Source: Schistosoma haematobium (Eukaryota; Platyhelminthes; Trematoda; Strigeidida; Schistosomatidae). From it: a DNA stretch of 64,000 nt. The stretch lies in the NCBI RefSeq assembly GCF_000699445.3, contig NC_067196.1:87088364-87152363 (forward strand), in the 5' to 3' direction. The first letter of the stretch is position 1. Every line of letters starts with the position of its first letter. Positions 35,804 to 48,100 of this stretch are shown in pieces. The position numbers and the translations under genes are program-made. The notes beneath the pieces are model-generated. The model was not told where the DNA came from. It worked only from the letters and a program-made list of their open reading frames with translations, and did no database searches.

Positions 35804-35818
35804 TTATATTGTCTTTAG

Positions 35819-36121
35819 AATACAGATACATATGACAAACGTGCAAGTTTGGCATATTTCAAACGTCGAAGTGAAATATCCGATTCAACATCTGATTCAC
35901 CATCTAAACGTGCAACATTATACTATTATAAACGTGGTCAATATGATCAACAACCAAGAGGAATACATGATATAAGACAAATTGCTGAAATTTGTCCATG
36001 TTTAAATAAAGATTATTTACATTGGCTTGAAGAAAATCTACTAATCAGTAAACATAATAATAATGATGACGATCATAATCTGGAATCAGAAAAACGTGCA
36101 AGTTTATCTTATTTCAAATAA
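35819..36121 (+). CDS. Neuropeptide prohormone, terminal exon with three hexapeptide copies
   Basis: This exon follows an acceptor (TATTGTCTTTAG, AG at 35817-35818; that TAG is itself an in-frame stop) and encodes 100 residues before TAA at 36119. Three peptides sit between basic cleavage sites: KR-ASLAYF-KRR (exon residues 7-17), KR-ATLYYY-KR (30-39) and KR-ASLSYF-K at the very C terminus (92-100). The consensus is A-[S/T]-L-x-Y-[F/Y]. No Gly precedes the basic residues, so the mature peptides would keep a free C terminus, unlike most flatworm FMRFamide-like, NPF or myomodulin-like peptides. The spacers are acidic or Ser-rich, and a linker at residues 40-77 holds a Cys-Pro-Cys. Prohormone convertase and carboxypeptidase processing in neurosecretory vesicles is expected from family knowledge. 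With exon 1 the precursor would be 124 residues. I do not recognise the peptide family by name. The repeated processing pattern makes the prohormone call strong; receptor and function are unknown. Confidence 0.82.
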   Translation, partial: NTDTYDKRASLAYFKRRSEISDSTSDSPSKRATLYYYKRGQYDQQPRGIHDIRQIAEICPCLNKDYLHWLEENLLISKHNNNDDDHNLESEKRASLSYFK

Positions 36122-36267
36122 AACATACAAATGTTAAACTATAAGTATTATGATTATTATTGTAAAAAAAAAGAATGAACAGTTACCAAATAACAAAAGC
36201 GTTAATACAAACAAAAAAAAGAAATTAATCTTTGAATTTTTCTGGACGATATCATAATGTTTACATT

Positions 36268-36273
36268 AATAAA
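36268..36273 (+). terminator. Polyadenylation signal of the neuropeptide gene
   Basis: AATAAA lies 147 bases after the stop codon of the prohormone, within an AT-rich stretch with no repeat between stop and signal. It is the first canonical hexamer downstream. The 3' end of an RTE fragment begins about 35 bases later. Confidence 0.55.
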
Positions 36274-36303
36274 CTTATTGGAAGTAAACAAAATTGTTTT
36301 CAT

Positions 36304-37243
36304 CTATTACTTTACTTACTTAAGCCTGTTACTCCCAATGGAACATAAGTTGTCGACCAGCATTCTCCAACCCACTCTGTCCCCTGGGCCTTCATTTCTA
36401 GTTCTATTTAATTGTTGTTTATTCTTCTCATGTCTCTCTCCATTTCTCGACGTAATATGTTCTTTGGTCTTCCTCTCTTCCTCCTTTGGCCTTCATGACT
36501 CCATGTGAGGGCTTGCTTTGAAACGCAGTTAGGTGCTTTCCTCAATGTGTGTCCTATTTACTTCCAGCACTTCTTCCTCATTTCTTGCTCCGCTAGCTCT
36601 GGTTTGTTCTCTCTCATAGTAGGCTGTTGCTGATATTGTCTGGTCAACAGTTCCGAATTATTTTGCGTAGACAGCTGTTGACAAACACTGGTATCTTTTG
36701 GATGATGGTTTTCGTAGTTGTCCAAGTTTCCGTCCCATACAGTAGAACTGTCTTGACATTTGTATTGAAAATTGTGACTTCGTTGTTGGTTGACAGTTGT
36801 TTTGAGTTGCAGGTGTTCTTCAGTTGTAAATATGCTACTCTTGCTTTGCTGATCCGTGCCTTCACATCTGCACCAGATCCACCGTGTTCATCAAGGATGC
36901 TGCCTAGATATGTAAAGGTTCCAAATCTTCTCCGTCAATTGTGATTCGATTGGTTCATGCTGTGTTGTATCGGAAAATCCTGCTTCTCCCTTTGTGTATA
37001 TTGAGACCTACTGCTGCTACACTGGTCGTCTTCCCCTGCATTTGTTGTTGCGTGTGCAATTGAAGAGCTATATCATCTGCGAAGTCTAGATCGTCAAGCT
37101 GCATACGAGTTGTTCATTGTATACCATGCTCCCCTCAGATCTTTACGTCTTCATGATCCAGTCGATAACCAGGAGAAAGAGAAAGAGTGAGAGTAAGCAT
37201 GCCCGATGCCGGTCTTTTCTTCGAATGAGTCTGTGAGCTGTCC
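36304..37243 (-). mobile_element. RTE-clade LINE 3' fragment
   Basis: - strand frames read KARISKARVAYLQLKNTCNS, TVLLYGTETWTTTKTI and upstream D-D-L-A-x-Q-L type RT text (about 37070). TTAC-type tail near 36305. Frameshifted throughout; the 5' break at about 37243 abuts a fold-back repeat. Confidence 0.82.
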
Positions 37244-37385
37244 TCCAGCAATTCGCATCCACGATCTCGTCTAGCAATATTCGAACACAGGATCTATAAG
37301 TCTCGCGAGCGAGCGCTTAACCTGTAGACTACTGAGCTGGTATCCAACGGTGTTAATGTCTAACTTAAACCAATCCATAATTTAA
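37244..37385 (-). repeat. Fold-back tRNA/hammerhead repeat, tRNA module fragment
   Basis: Antisense tRNA-like module (GATTCGAACA-type B box as AATATTCGAACACAGG, CTACTGAGCTGG A side) without arms. Confidence 0.7.
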
Positions 37386-38164
37386 TCTAATACAGAAATA
37401 ATCATCGAGAATATTTAGTCAGTGAAAAAATCCATGGAATGGTTGAAGTAAATAATAATTTATACACTACAATATCTTACTTCATTATATAGTTTACACT
37501 CAGTGGATGCATAAAATACTGATTAGTTGTGCTTAAAGGGAATTTACAAAATCGTCAATTTCAGAGAAAAATCTTCGGCGAGACTATATTATATGAATGA
37601 AGCAATCAGGTATGAGATAATAAGTTTCGGATTTCGGCAAGAAATTCACTCATCCATTTGGTTAAATAGAGTTTTGGCATTATACCTGATGTTAGTTCGT
37701 GATAAAACCCTAAATCTAATTTCTAACCTTAATCATCAGCTTTAAATCATGATTCTGATTTTTCACACAGGTTTATAACCTTCATTTGGTCTTAGTTATT
37801 AGGTGTGTACTCTTAAGGTCAGTCTAGCGTCGCTCAGGGTCGTCTACAAATTATAGCATCATTAAATCTTCATGTTAAAACTCACTTTCCAAAAGAAACT
37901 ATAGTTATCTTCTAAATGATGAAACGAGTAGTTCAATAAATCATGTTTCTGCTCTCAAATTTCATATAACAACTATGTAGGCTGGCATTTTAAACTGAAG
38001 GAATGTTAAAACTAAGTGTACAGTATATACTTGAATATTTTTTAAAAAAAATTATTATTTCTTGCTCAGGAATTTATTAATTTGATATGTAGATGAACTC
38101 TATGGAAGGTTCATTTGTCTGTCAGATATTGTAACTCGCTAATTACACAATCTGCTAAAAATAT
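37386..38164. other. Gene-free AT-rich interval
   Basis: Nothing recognised. The frame at 37527-37745 has no identifiable domain. Confidence 0.4.
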
Positions 38165-38535
38165 TTATGACTGAGATCATGAACCGATTGATGTTAGGAC
38201 CACCAGTGGAGCTAATCCGTATCGGGTAGAAACAGGTGTCTACCTCAGTACAATGGAAGATGGTCGCGCAACATCATGAATTGGTTGAGGTTAGACACTA
38301 ACACCATTGGATGCCAGCCAGATCAGTGGTCCAGTAGGTTAAGCGTTCGCGAGCATGACTTAAGGTCCTGGGTTCGAATCCCGCGGGCGGGATCGTGGAT
38401 GCGCACTGCTGAGGAGTCCCACAATGGAACGGAACGGCTGTTCAGTACTTCCAGGTTTTCAATGGTGGTCTAACATCAATCGGTTCATGGTCTCAATCAA
38501 AAATTAATAATCTCCACAACTCCTAAACTGAAAAA
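38165..38535 (+). repeat. Fold-back tRNA/hammerhead repeat, CGGTTCATG variant
   Basis: Short left arm, tRNA-like module with good boxes (A: TGGTCCAGTAGGTTAAGCG; B: GGGTTCGAATCCC) and hammerhead CUGAGGA, but GGAAC in place of GAAAC, so inactive. The 3' terminus is ATCTCCACAACTCC. Confidence 0.82.
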
Positions 38536-39087
38536 TATTTATGTAAATGAACGATGAGAGTATAATTTATGGACGACCTTTGAGTAACGCTCGACTGACT
38601 TTGAGAACGTTCATCTACTTACTAGGGCTAAATGAGAGTTATAAATCAGTGTGAGGAATTATAATTATGATTTACATTTGATGATCAAGGTTAGGAATTA
38701 GATTTAGGGTTTTTATTACAAACTAATATTGGTTATAATGTCAAAATGATATTTGACCAAAATGAGTGATAGAACTTCACGACTGTTATCCTAAATCTGA
38801 TGGATTTGTTCATAAATTGTAGTCTGAACGAATGAACTTAAGAAATGTCCTTGTCACTAAAATAGATCGATTTTATTTTTTCATGTTAGAAAATCGAAAA
38901 CATTTACAGAAGACAAACTGTTTCTTTATTCCTTGTACTCCAATCAAAGGTTGAACATTATACAGAACTTTTGTAAAGTTGATTAAAAATGAAAATTATG
39001 AAAGTAAGACTATAAATAAAGACATAGTCGTATATAGATACAATTAAATCATAAAATTAGTAAGTACTATATGTTGTATTACTTTAC
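38536..39087. other. Gene-free AT-rich interval
   Basis: Nothing recognised. Confidence 0.4.
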
Positions 39088-41905
39088 TTGCTTACTTTAC
39101 TTACGCCTGTTACTCCTCGTGAAGGAGCATAGGCCGCTCACCAGCATTCTCCATCCAACCCTGTCCTGGGCAATAATTTCCAGCTCCTTCCAGTCATTAT
39201 CCATCTTTTTCATATCTGTTTCGATTTTCCGACGTAATGTGTTCTTTGGCCTTCCTCTTTTCCGCTTCCCTTCAGGATTCCAAGTTGGGGCTTGACTCGT
39301 GATGCAGTTTGATGATTTGCGTAGTGTATGTCCTATCCATTCCCATCGTATTTTCCTAATTCCCTCTTCAGCTGGAAGTTGGTTTGTTCTCTCCTGTAGT
39401 AGGCCGTTGCTGATGGTATCTGGCCAATGGATGTTGAGTATCTTGCGTAGACAGCTATTTATAAATACTTGTACTTTCCTAATTGTGGTTGTTGTAGTTC
39501 TACAAGTTTCAGCTCCATACAGTAGAACTGCCTTGACGTTCGTATTGAAGATTCTCACTTTGATATTGGTCGACAAACATTTGTTTTGAGTTCCATATGT
39601 TCATCAATTGTAGGAATGCTGTCCTTGCTTTACCAACCCTCACCTTTACATCTGCATCTTAACCACCTTGTTCGTTGTTTATGCTTCCCAGGTGTGTGAA
39701 GGATTCCACATCTTCCAGAGTTTCGCCATCAAGAGTGATTGGATTGCTGTTCTCCGTATTGCATTTAAGGACCTTGGTTTTCCCTTTGTGTATGCTGAGG
39801 CCTACTGATGCAGAAACTGCTGCTACACTGGCTGTCTTTATCTGCATTTGTTCATGTGTATGCGATATGAGGGCTAGGTCATCTGCGAAGTCCAAATCGT
39901 CTAATTGGTTCTGAGCTGTCCATTGTATTCTGTGTTTTCCCTCAGATGTTGAGGTCTTCATAATCCAGTCGACCTTTAGAAGAACAAGGGAGAGAGTAGA
40001 CATCCTTGTTTGATTCCGGCCCTTACGTGGAATGCATTTGTCAGCTGTCCTCCATGCACGACATTGCACCGTTGTCCGTCGTATGAGTTCCGGATAATGT
40101 TGGAAATCTTCTCAGGAACTCCATAGTGTCGAAGAAGTTTCCATAATGTCCTCCTATCTACACTGTCGAATGCCTTTTCATAATCGATGAAGTTGATGTA
40201 CAGTGACGAGTTCCACTCAACTGATTGTTCGACGATGATCCGTAGTGTTGCAATTTGGTCTGTGCACGACCGATCCTTACGGAATCCAGCTTGTTAATCT
40301 CGAAGTTGGGCGTCTACTGCATCCTTCATCCGGTTCAGCAACACTCTGTTGAAGACTTTCCTTGGTATTGACAGTAGCGTAATGCCTCTGTAGTTTTCAC
40401 ATTTGCTCAGATTTCCTTTCTTTGGAATCTTGACGAGGTGTCCTTCTTTCCAGTCCATCGGCACTTGTTCCTCCTCTCGAATCTTTTTGAATAGAAGGTG
40501 AAGCATGTTTGCAGTTACTTTGATATCTGACTTCAGTGCTTCAGCTGGTATGTTGTCGGGTTCTGCTGCTTTCCCGTTTTGATTTGTCTAATCACCATTA
40601 TGATTTCTTCCTTCGTTGGTGGGTTTGACGTCTATGGGAATATCTGTGTGTGCTGTTTCGATGTCTGGTGGATTCATCGGAGTCGGCCTATTCAGGAGTT
40701 CCTCGAAGTATTCTACCCATCTGTTCCGCTGTTGTTGAATTTCAGTGATTGGCATGCCTTCTTCTCTGTCTTTGACCGGTCTCTCTGGTTTACTGTATTT
40801 CCCTGATAGTTTCTTCGTTGTATCGTAAAGCTGTTTCATATTTCCTTCTCTTGCAGCTTTTTCGGCCGTCGTTGCTGGTTCTTCTACGCACTTCTCCTTG
40901 TCGTCTCTAGTGCTTTTCTTCACTTGTTTGTTTGCTTCTATGTATTGAGTTTGTGCTTGGACCTTCTCTGCTCGTGTTCGGCTGTTGTTAATTGCTGTCT
41001 TCTTGTTCTTCCTTTCTTTGATCTTGTCCAGTGTTTCTATAGAGATCCATTCCTTATGATTATGCTTCTTGAGGCTTAGAACCTCTTGACACGTTAAAAA
41101 TAATGCTTCTTTGATACCTTTCGAGTTATCCTCCATAGTAGTTTCTTCTTCCTTCAGTAGATCCTGTAAAGCCTGGAACCTGTTGTTGAGAGCTATCTTG
41201 AATTCACTGAGTTTGTCAGTACCTCGAAGGAAGGCTGTATTTAACCTTCGTAGTGCTGGTTGTCCAGTTGTCCAGTGCTTCTTTAGCTTCAGCTTTAAAT
41301 TGGCCACAACTAGGTGGTAATGTGAAGCTATGTCAGCTCCTCTCTTGGTTCTCACATCTTCCACTGTCCATCGGAATTTTTTGTTGATGCAAGTTTGATC
41401 TATCTGGTTCTCTGTAGTGTGGTCCGGTGAGATCCATGTAGCCTTGTGTATACGCTTGTGTGGAAATATTGTGCCCCCTATGACCAATTTGTTGAATGCA
41501 CACAGATTCGCAAATCTTTCTCCATTTTCGTTTCTGTCGCCCAGCCAATGCATGTCGTCCCATGATATCTTCATATCCAGTGTTGTCTATTCCAACTTTG
41601 GTATTTAGATCTCCCATCAGAATGGTTAGGTCCTTTCTTGGGCATTTCTCTATGATTGATTGTAGCCTCTCATAGAATTGATCTTTAATTTCGTCGTTGC
41701 TATCATTGGTGGGTGTATAACACTGGATAATATTCATTAATATCCCCTCCTTCTTTGTTTTGAATGATTCTTTAATGATTGTGGATCCGTGAGATTACCA
41801 TCCTACAAGTGCATTTCGTGCTACTTTGGACAGCATCAGAGCGAATCCGTGAGTGTGTTGAGCACTTTCCTCTTCGTGACTGGAGTATAGCAGCATCTCT
41901 CCGAT
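39088..41905 (-). mobile_element. RTE-clade LINE, about 2.8 kb, 5'-truncated
   Basis: The longest RTE copy, read right to left. Endonuclease C-terminal half: NIIQCYTPTNDSNDEIKDQF and LTILMGDLNTKVGIDNTGYE (41737-41333), with the frame switching to 41574-40588 (IGGTIFPHKRIHKATWISPD, TENQIDQTCINKK, then a long linker). RT: KEGHLVKIPKKGNLSKCENY (40506-40294), RT palm LDDLDFADDLALISHTHEQM (40069-39659), and thumb plus C terminus [12 protein letters not shown] and [18 protein letters not shown] (39576-39097). At least five frame breaks and a stop at the end of each piece make it dead. A TTAC/TACT-rich tail lies at 39083-39108. Confidence 0.92.
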
Positions 41906-42145
41906 TCCGTGGATTGGTTGAAGTTAGACATTAACATCGTTGAATGCCGGCCAGCTCAGTGGTCTAGATGTTAAACGTTCGTACGTGAGACCGATAGGCC
42001 CTAAGTTCGAATCTCGCGAGGCGTGATCGTGGATGCACACTGATGAAGAGTTCCATACTAGGAAGAGACGGACATCCAATCCTTTCAGGTTTTTCATGGT
42101 AATCTGGGTTTAATTGGCTCTTGAATTCAACTATTACATTCATAC
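41905..42145 (+). repeat. Fold-back tRNA/hammerhead repeat, sense
   Basis: It starts exactly where the RTE copy ends: GTGGATTGGTTGAAGTTAGA, tRNA-like module (B box AAGTTCGAATCTC), hammerhead GAUGAAGAG with GAGAC (dead), arm to 42140. Confidence 0.75.
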
Positions 42146-42149
42146 ATAA

Positions 42150-45100
42150 TAAAGTTAACTATTTCATAATGTAGTCCCACCAATCCTGTGAACAGATTTT
42201 TGTTTAAGCATTATTTTTTAAAGAATCAAGTAATCATTTTGTGAACACATATGAACCATGAGTAAACATGGTTAGGTTATCATTCTAAATTATGTTATGA
42301 AAGTAATTACGATGAAAGATCGAGTCTGTGCAAATAGAAAGTCATGTAATATTAGTAAGTTATCAACAGATTATAATTGGAATGGAGTAAGGTAATTAAA
42401 ATGTTTTTGTTACAATAATTAAAGATAATAGAATGGTTAAATGAAATGAAGTGGTGTCAGGAGCAGTTATAAATAAGTTCGTAGGGATATGAAGGAGAGA
42501 GGGGGTTATTTTCAAATACGAAATATAGCAATAATAATAATGATTTAAGGCCATGACAAAGATAAGGATAAGACGCACTTCTATTATACACACAGTTATA
42601 GCTTCGTTCCATGGATACGAAGAGCCTCTGTTGTTTTAGGAGTTGGATAAGAAGAAATCTAGATAGATTCGGACGAATTGTATAAAAAAACGTGATTTCA
42701 ACCTATGGATCAGTGGAGTAATTGTAATCGATTAAATGTTCAAAAATGGAACTTCTAAGTGCTTTCATCTAACTCTTGTAGGACCACACTAGGATGTGTT
42801 CTTGTACAGCTTGATAATAACTTCGTTGAAGAGATTCCTTTGCTAAATTTCGTGTTTGTAACGGCTTGTTTGCCTTTTTCATTTAAAACATTTCTTTTAA
42901 AGCAACTTCGTTTCTTGACTTCCTAATTTGATATATCGATGGCAACTAAGAAGGTAAAAACGAGCTAGTTGACTGATATATAAGGTTTGTAGAAATAATC
43001 ATGCAGCTTCATTGTATGTATGAGGCAATAAATAACTAAAATATTTTAAATATGCTAGAATATAACCGTCTTACTATACTGTACAATGTGAAATAACATT
43101 CGTTTGCTCGACTTCAAATGAGAAAATAACACGTTTGTTGAGGAGAGATTTGTAGATCCCTGAAAGCATTCGGACTGTTTACCGAGTCATGTTCGCTGCA
43201 AATACGACAAAATATAAAGTTGATGAGAACAGAAACCGATATTTTTGAACGCTCAACTAGAATTCAAACTTTGCTGTGTTAGACTGATTGCAAAATTTTA
43301 TCTCTATGTTCATCATCTTATATGCTCGTCATGATAATGTCAATTAAATGACTTAAAGCCCTATCGATACTCGATATCATGGGATTTTGACTTGTCGTAA
43401 AATTGCAGTGGATTGTGCCATAAGAGAAACCCGTTGATGGTGGTTTTTAAAACGGCAATTTAGTTTGCTTAAAATGAGCTTAGTTTTAACTGTCATATTA
43501 GCTTTTGTAACTGCTGGAGCTACGTCTGCTTGTTCGTAATCTAGATTTTTATTTGTTTCTGAGTGTAAGATCCATTTTGAATGTTTTGTGTGTGAAAATC
43601 CCTCCATGTATACACCTGTGTTTATTCCTATTGATTCCTTTAGCTGTACATTTTTTAGTCCCTTTGATTCGATTTGAGTTGTTAATATTTGTATTTTATT
43701 ATAGTTTTTATTTTTCTTACGCCTTCACTAAGTTTCCGTGTTTCTTCCTGAACTGTATTTATGTTATTTTACTTGATACTTAGTCTTGGCGGCAGCCATA
43801 TTGGTTTGCTTCTCCTTTTGCTTGCGTTGCTTGTATCTACTAGAATTGTGCATTTCTGATTGTGAATTGAGGGATTCTCCCAGAATTGGGAACCCTCCAT
43901 GTCATAAAGCAACCAAATATTATCTTTCAAACGAATCTGTGCGTGCTCTATCCAGACAGGATAGAATGGCATTTATTTGTTGTGTTCGGTAATTTTCTCG
44001 CATCTCTTACCAACTTATTTATTGTAAATTAGATTTGATTAATTGAACAATTATTGGTTGAGTAGCTGGGTAGTCATATTTGTTTAAGTAACATTGTACA
44101 TTTGAATTTATGATGAATATTAAAACCGTCATTTTGCCCAATTACTTTGTCTTGACTTCAACCGGGCAAGGGCGCGTATCTAACCCACCTAGACAGCTAT
44201 TCTTCAGTCCAAACCTTAGTTTAGATCTTACATTAATTATCTGTGATAACTTTTATCTACTAACTGAGTATTGATAATTGATAGTCTAGATGGTGACCTC
44301 ACTATTCTGATTTACTCGACTCTATTGTCCAATGTAGTAATCGGCTAAAATTATACATAGAAGATAACGATAAATAATAGAATATTTGTGTTTCACCCAC
44401 CTACTGTAGACGGACTAAACAGATGTAGACCACCAACATAAATAATGAGTCTACCCGAGTTGGGAGAGAAAGTTGCAATCTCCTAGATTACTTCGAATCA
44501 CATACCTAGAACAATACTTTACCTGGCTCATTCTTACGTAGCAATCACGTGAAGTGCTTTTTGGTGATTACCTTAAATTTGTAGAACCTTACCGAAAATC
44601 CACTGTTTACTAAATAGGACGGATCAGAGATCTACAGAATGTGTTGGCTTAATTTATTAAAATTGTAGGAGTTACATGTTATTTTGACAAGTATGTTCAA
44701 CATGGTTAAACTAGGCTGCAGTACAGTTACTAGAAAGATTAAATCAGTAAATCTGGAAGATATTGGAATGAAGTGTATATCAGATAGTTGTTCTCGAGTG
44801 AAATATCAGTGGTGATAGATCAGATAATTATTAAAAAGAATTGACACTGACATACAGGCCGATACATGGTGTTAATTAATCAATCTGCGTTAGTCATCCT
44901 CGACTTTGACAACTATCAAGAGATTGTTCAAAGTATACTTATCTGTCGTCCAACGTGGAAACTGTTTAGCTTGGTGATTTACTTGAGTATAGTCGATAAA
45001 ATTTTGCTGACATTACACCAGTGGTTCGATAAGACATAAATATTATCACGGTAATCGGTTTTGTGGTCCTTATTTGACTCCATGGTGGCGATGATGGTAT

Positions 45101-48100
45101 TAAAACACGAAAGAAATGTGTGAATGTTTAAAAATATCGCCTACCCTTTAGGAACTTATGATTTTGATATAACGTAAAAACCCAAAGTGGATTGCGAAAA
45201 GTATTTAGAATTCACATATTCTGGAGATTAAGACGGACCCCAGACGAACGATAAGAGCGATGATTCATCATCACTATGAGAAGATTTTCGTCGTAATATC
45301 TGCCCACCGGAGGTGCATTTTCACCCTCCTACCAAGGCTCTGTAGTTCGAAAATATATACAGTTTGTGAGGATGACTGCGGACTTACTTGAACTGGACGG
45401 TAATCGTGTGACATTCTTTATTAGACAGAACTAGCACTTCGCTGTTTATATGTAACCTGGATGTCACTATTATGACAATCGTGTGACTGGCTAGAACAAA
45501 TACTCTCATAAGGCAACAGCATGTGTTAATAACAACGGTGAGAAGGCGTATAAGGCCGAAATATTATTATATGTTAGTTCTCCTTGGTCTTGATGAGGGT
45601 CAGAGAGCTGTCAGACATCCAATGATCTTAATTCAGGACGATTTATCTAGAGCCTAGTGTCATTTCTCTGGCCTTACCTCTAACAATGAGTTACAATGGA
45701 TGGAGCGGTTGATTATTGTTGATCTTTGATTACCTGACAAAATAGTTGCTAGAATGGAGGTAGATATTTAATCCCATTTTGTTGGGAGTACTCCAGGTAC
45801 TGAAAGCTTATTTATTAACTATTCTTTATGATGTTTAGCAAACTACTCCGTTCAGGAGAATCTTCTAACGGTGTGGCTGTATCGTTCGAGGTATTTAATA
45901 CTTTTAATGTCATTTGTTTCCTTTTTAATTGAGACCATTTAAATGAGAGACAGAGCTTGTAGCTTAAAAAAGTGTTGTACGCTATACAGGAAAGCTTATT
46001 TTGGTCTAACCGAATTAATGTTAGTTCGCTGATCCTCTTTATTCAGACTAAATATTGGCATTTCAATCGTTACACAAGTTCTGATATGACACTAACATGC
46101 ATCACAGTCACTTTTTTAGAGAAAATCAGAGAGCTAGCATGTGTCCAGTTAAAATAGTGAAGTCATGATCAGTGTTGAAGACTTTTGGGATTTGTTAGCC
46201 AATACACAATAAAGTTGAATCATGGATTGGCGTGTAAGATTATGGTAAGTTCGAACTGGAAAGTAAACACTAGTATACATGGTAACCATCAATACGACAA
46301 AAGTTTAGAAAGTGAAGACAACGTAGCAATTTTGTAAAAGTCTGGTAAAGAATGTTCAGCATTTAGCATTAAGTGGCAAGTTACGTACTGTTACAAAAGA
46401 AGCATCTGATGAAGACCTAGGTTGAGATTGTTTGTGTACAAGCCGTACCCTTCCTCGTAATCTGCTGTCTTAGGATGCCTAATCATATGTATAAATTTGA
46501 TTACAATTTATTAATAGCAATAGAATATATAACTGCTCTATGTGAAGATAACTGCAAAATGAGCATCACATACCATGTTATATAATTGGGAAATTCGCTT
46601 GGGTTATTTTGGTATTTATATCTTAGATACTTGAAGTGGCTTGTAGTTCAGTTCGACAGAAATTCAAGGGGAATCAGGCCGAATACGTGGTATTAGTAGA
46701 TTTATTTCTGAGTTTACTTGACGCTGTTCACTGATTCAGAATAGGTACTAAAGAGATCAAAGTCGATTAAGTGGGACTAACTGAATGAACAATATGGACT
46801 AAATTTAAAACTACAGCAAGATTACAATTTAAACTCACCGTAAAAATCCAGCATTTGTATATTCCGTTTGGTTGAGAAATTTGGCAATAGGATCTTGGTG
46901 AGGTGATGATCAAAAAAGAACATGATTATAGGTACAGTTCATGACATGAGATAGAATGTAAAATGAAATAAGGAGTCCAGATAGCTGGTCAAGTCATACT
47001 TAAATTAAGTGCGTACTTTACAGGCATTCAATCTTCCTTATTATAAGTGGTTTATATATTAACAAACACATTAGTAAGGAGCAATTACATGCTTCTGATG
47101 CTTGTGCAGCGGTAAATAAATCCTCAAAATCGATAGGATGCACTTAATCCAACCTGGGCCTTTGTTCTACACATCACCAGTAAAGGAGATCTATGTGTAT
47201 GGTCATGGTTTGTTTGATTTTTCCGGGGATGGTATGACCTCCTAGCTTATGTCTCGAGATTAATACTTGTCTCGGAATATGCTATTGTGATACGCAAGCG
47301 AACCAACTTCCTGGGTGACTGGCTAGCACAGATACTTCTAAGTTGCCACAGTATATGTTAGTATTAACATGTTGCAGTAGAAGTGGGCGGAACCAATGTA
47401 ACATCCGCCTGTCCATTGCGTGCATTTGAATGATCGGTGTCAGTGATCCTTGACGGTTTTCGGTAAGTTATACGACTAATGATTTTTCGTTCAACATAAA
47501 AATGGTTCAGCCTTATGAATGATTTGTGTACGGTTCTGTGACGTTCTACTGGCCCTAAATAAATCTTACAATCACTGAACGATATATTTTGAAAGGCGGT
47601 TACCAAAGTTCTTATCCAGAGCAAAACAAATATGAAACATTCCTCACCATGTTGCGAATTATATAACTCGTCATGTACTCACGGTATGCCATTTTACAAA
47701 TGACCTTTAAAATAAGCACTGTAAAGGAAGTCAATTGATAGCATATGCTTCACTAGCGGTCGAGAATCGCACTCAGGGCATTTACACAGCTGAAAGTGTG
47801 ATACTGGAATACCCATAAAAATATGAATCGACTGTAACACCAGTGAACGCTTGCCATATTTTTGTTGTCAGTACTGGTAATATGATTTGTTGCATACCTT
47901 GAAAAATACCATACTATTTATCGAAATTAGAACGTAACAAACCTAATCCTATGTTCATTTCATTAGTTTCACTATTGGATTTTGTTTTGTCAATTAATTT
48001 TGGCTTAATTTCAAATAGTTTTTGTCATTCCGTTATTTGTTATTAAATAAAGTTACATCTGATAGGTTCGTTATTTATGTGTATCCAAAAGCATTTTCAT

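Larger units (their letters stand above)
28874..35818 (+). other. Probable 6.9-kb intron of the neuropeptide gene
   Basis: It runs from GTAAGT to TTTAG and joins two phase-0 exon ends. It is filled with repeats: a LINE tail (29100), an SMalpha-like SINE (29420), four fold-back tRNA/hammerhead repeats (29850, 30195, 31285, 35455), a CR1-like LINE fragment (32670), an (AAAT)-tailed retroposon (33595) and an unclassified repeat (34460). I found no convincing extra exon, but a short one could be missed. Confidence 0.5.

Noticed and set aside
43553..43783. Hydrophobic 76-codon frame resembling a membrane protein
   Set aside because: T-rich DNA reads as Phe/Leu/Ile in any frame. No splice or family support.
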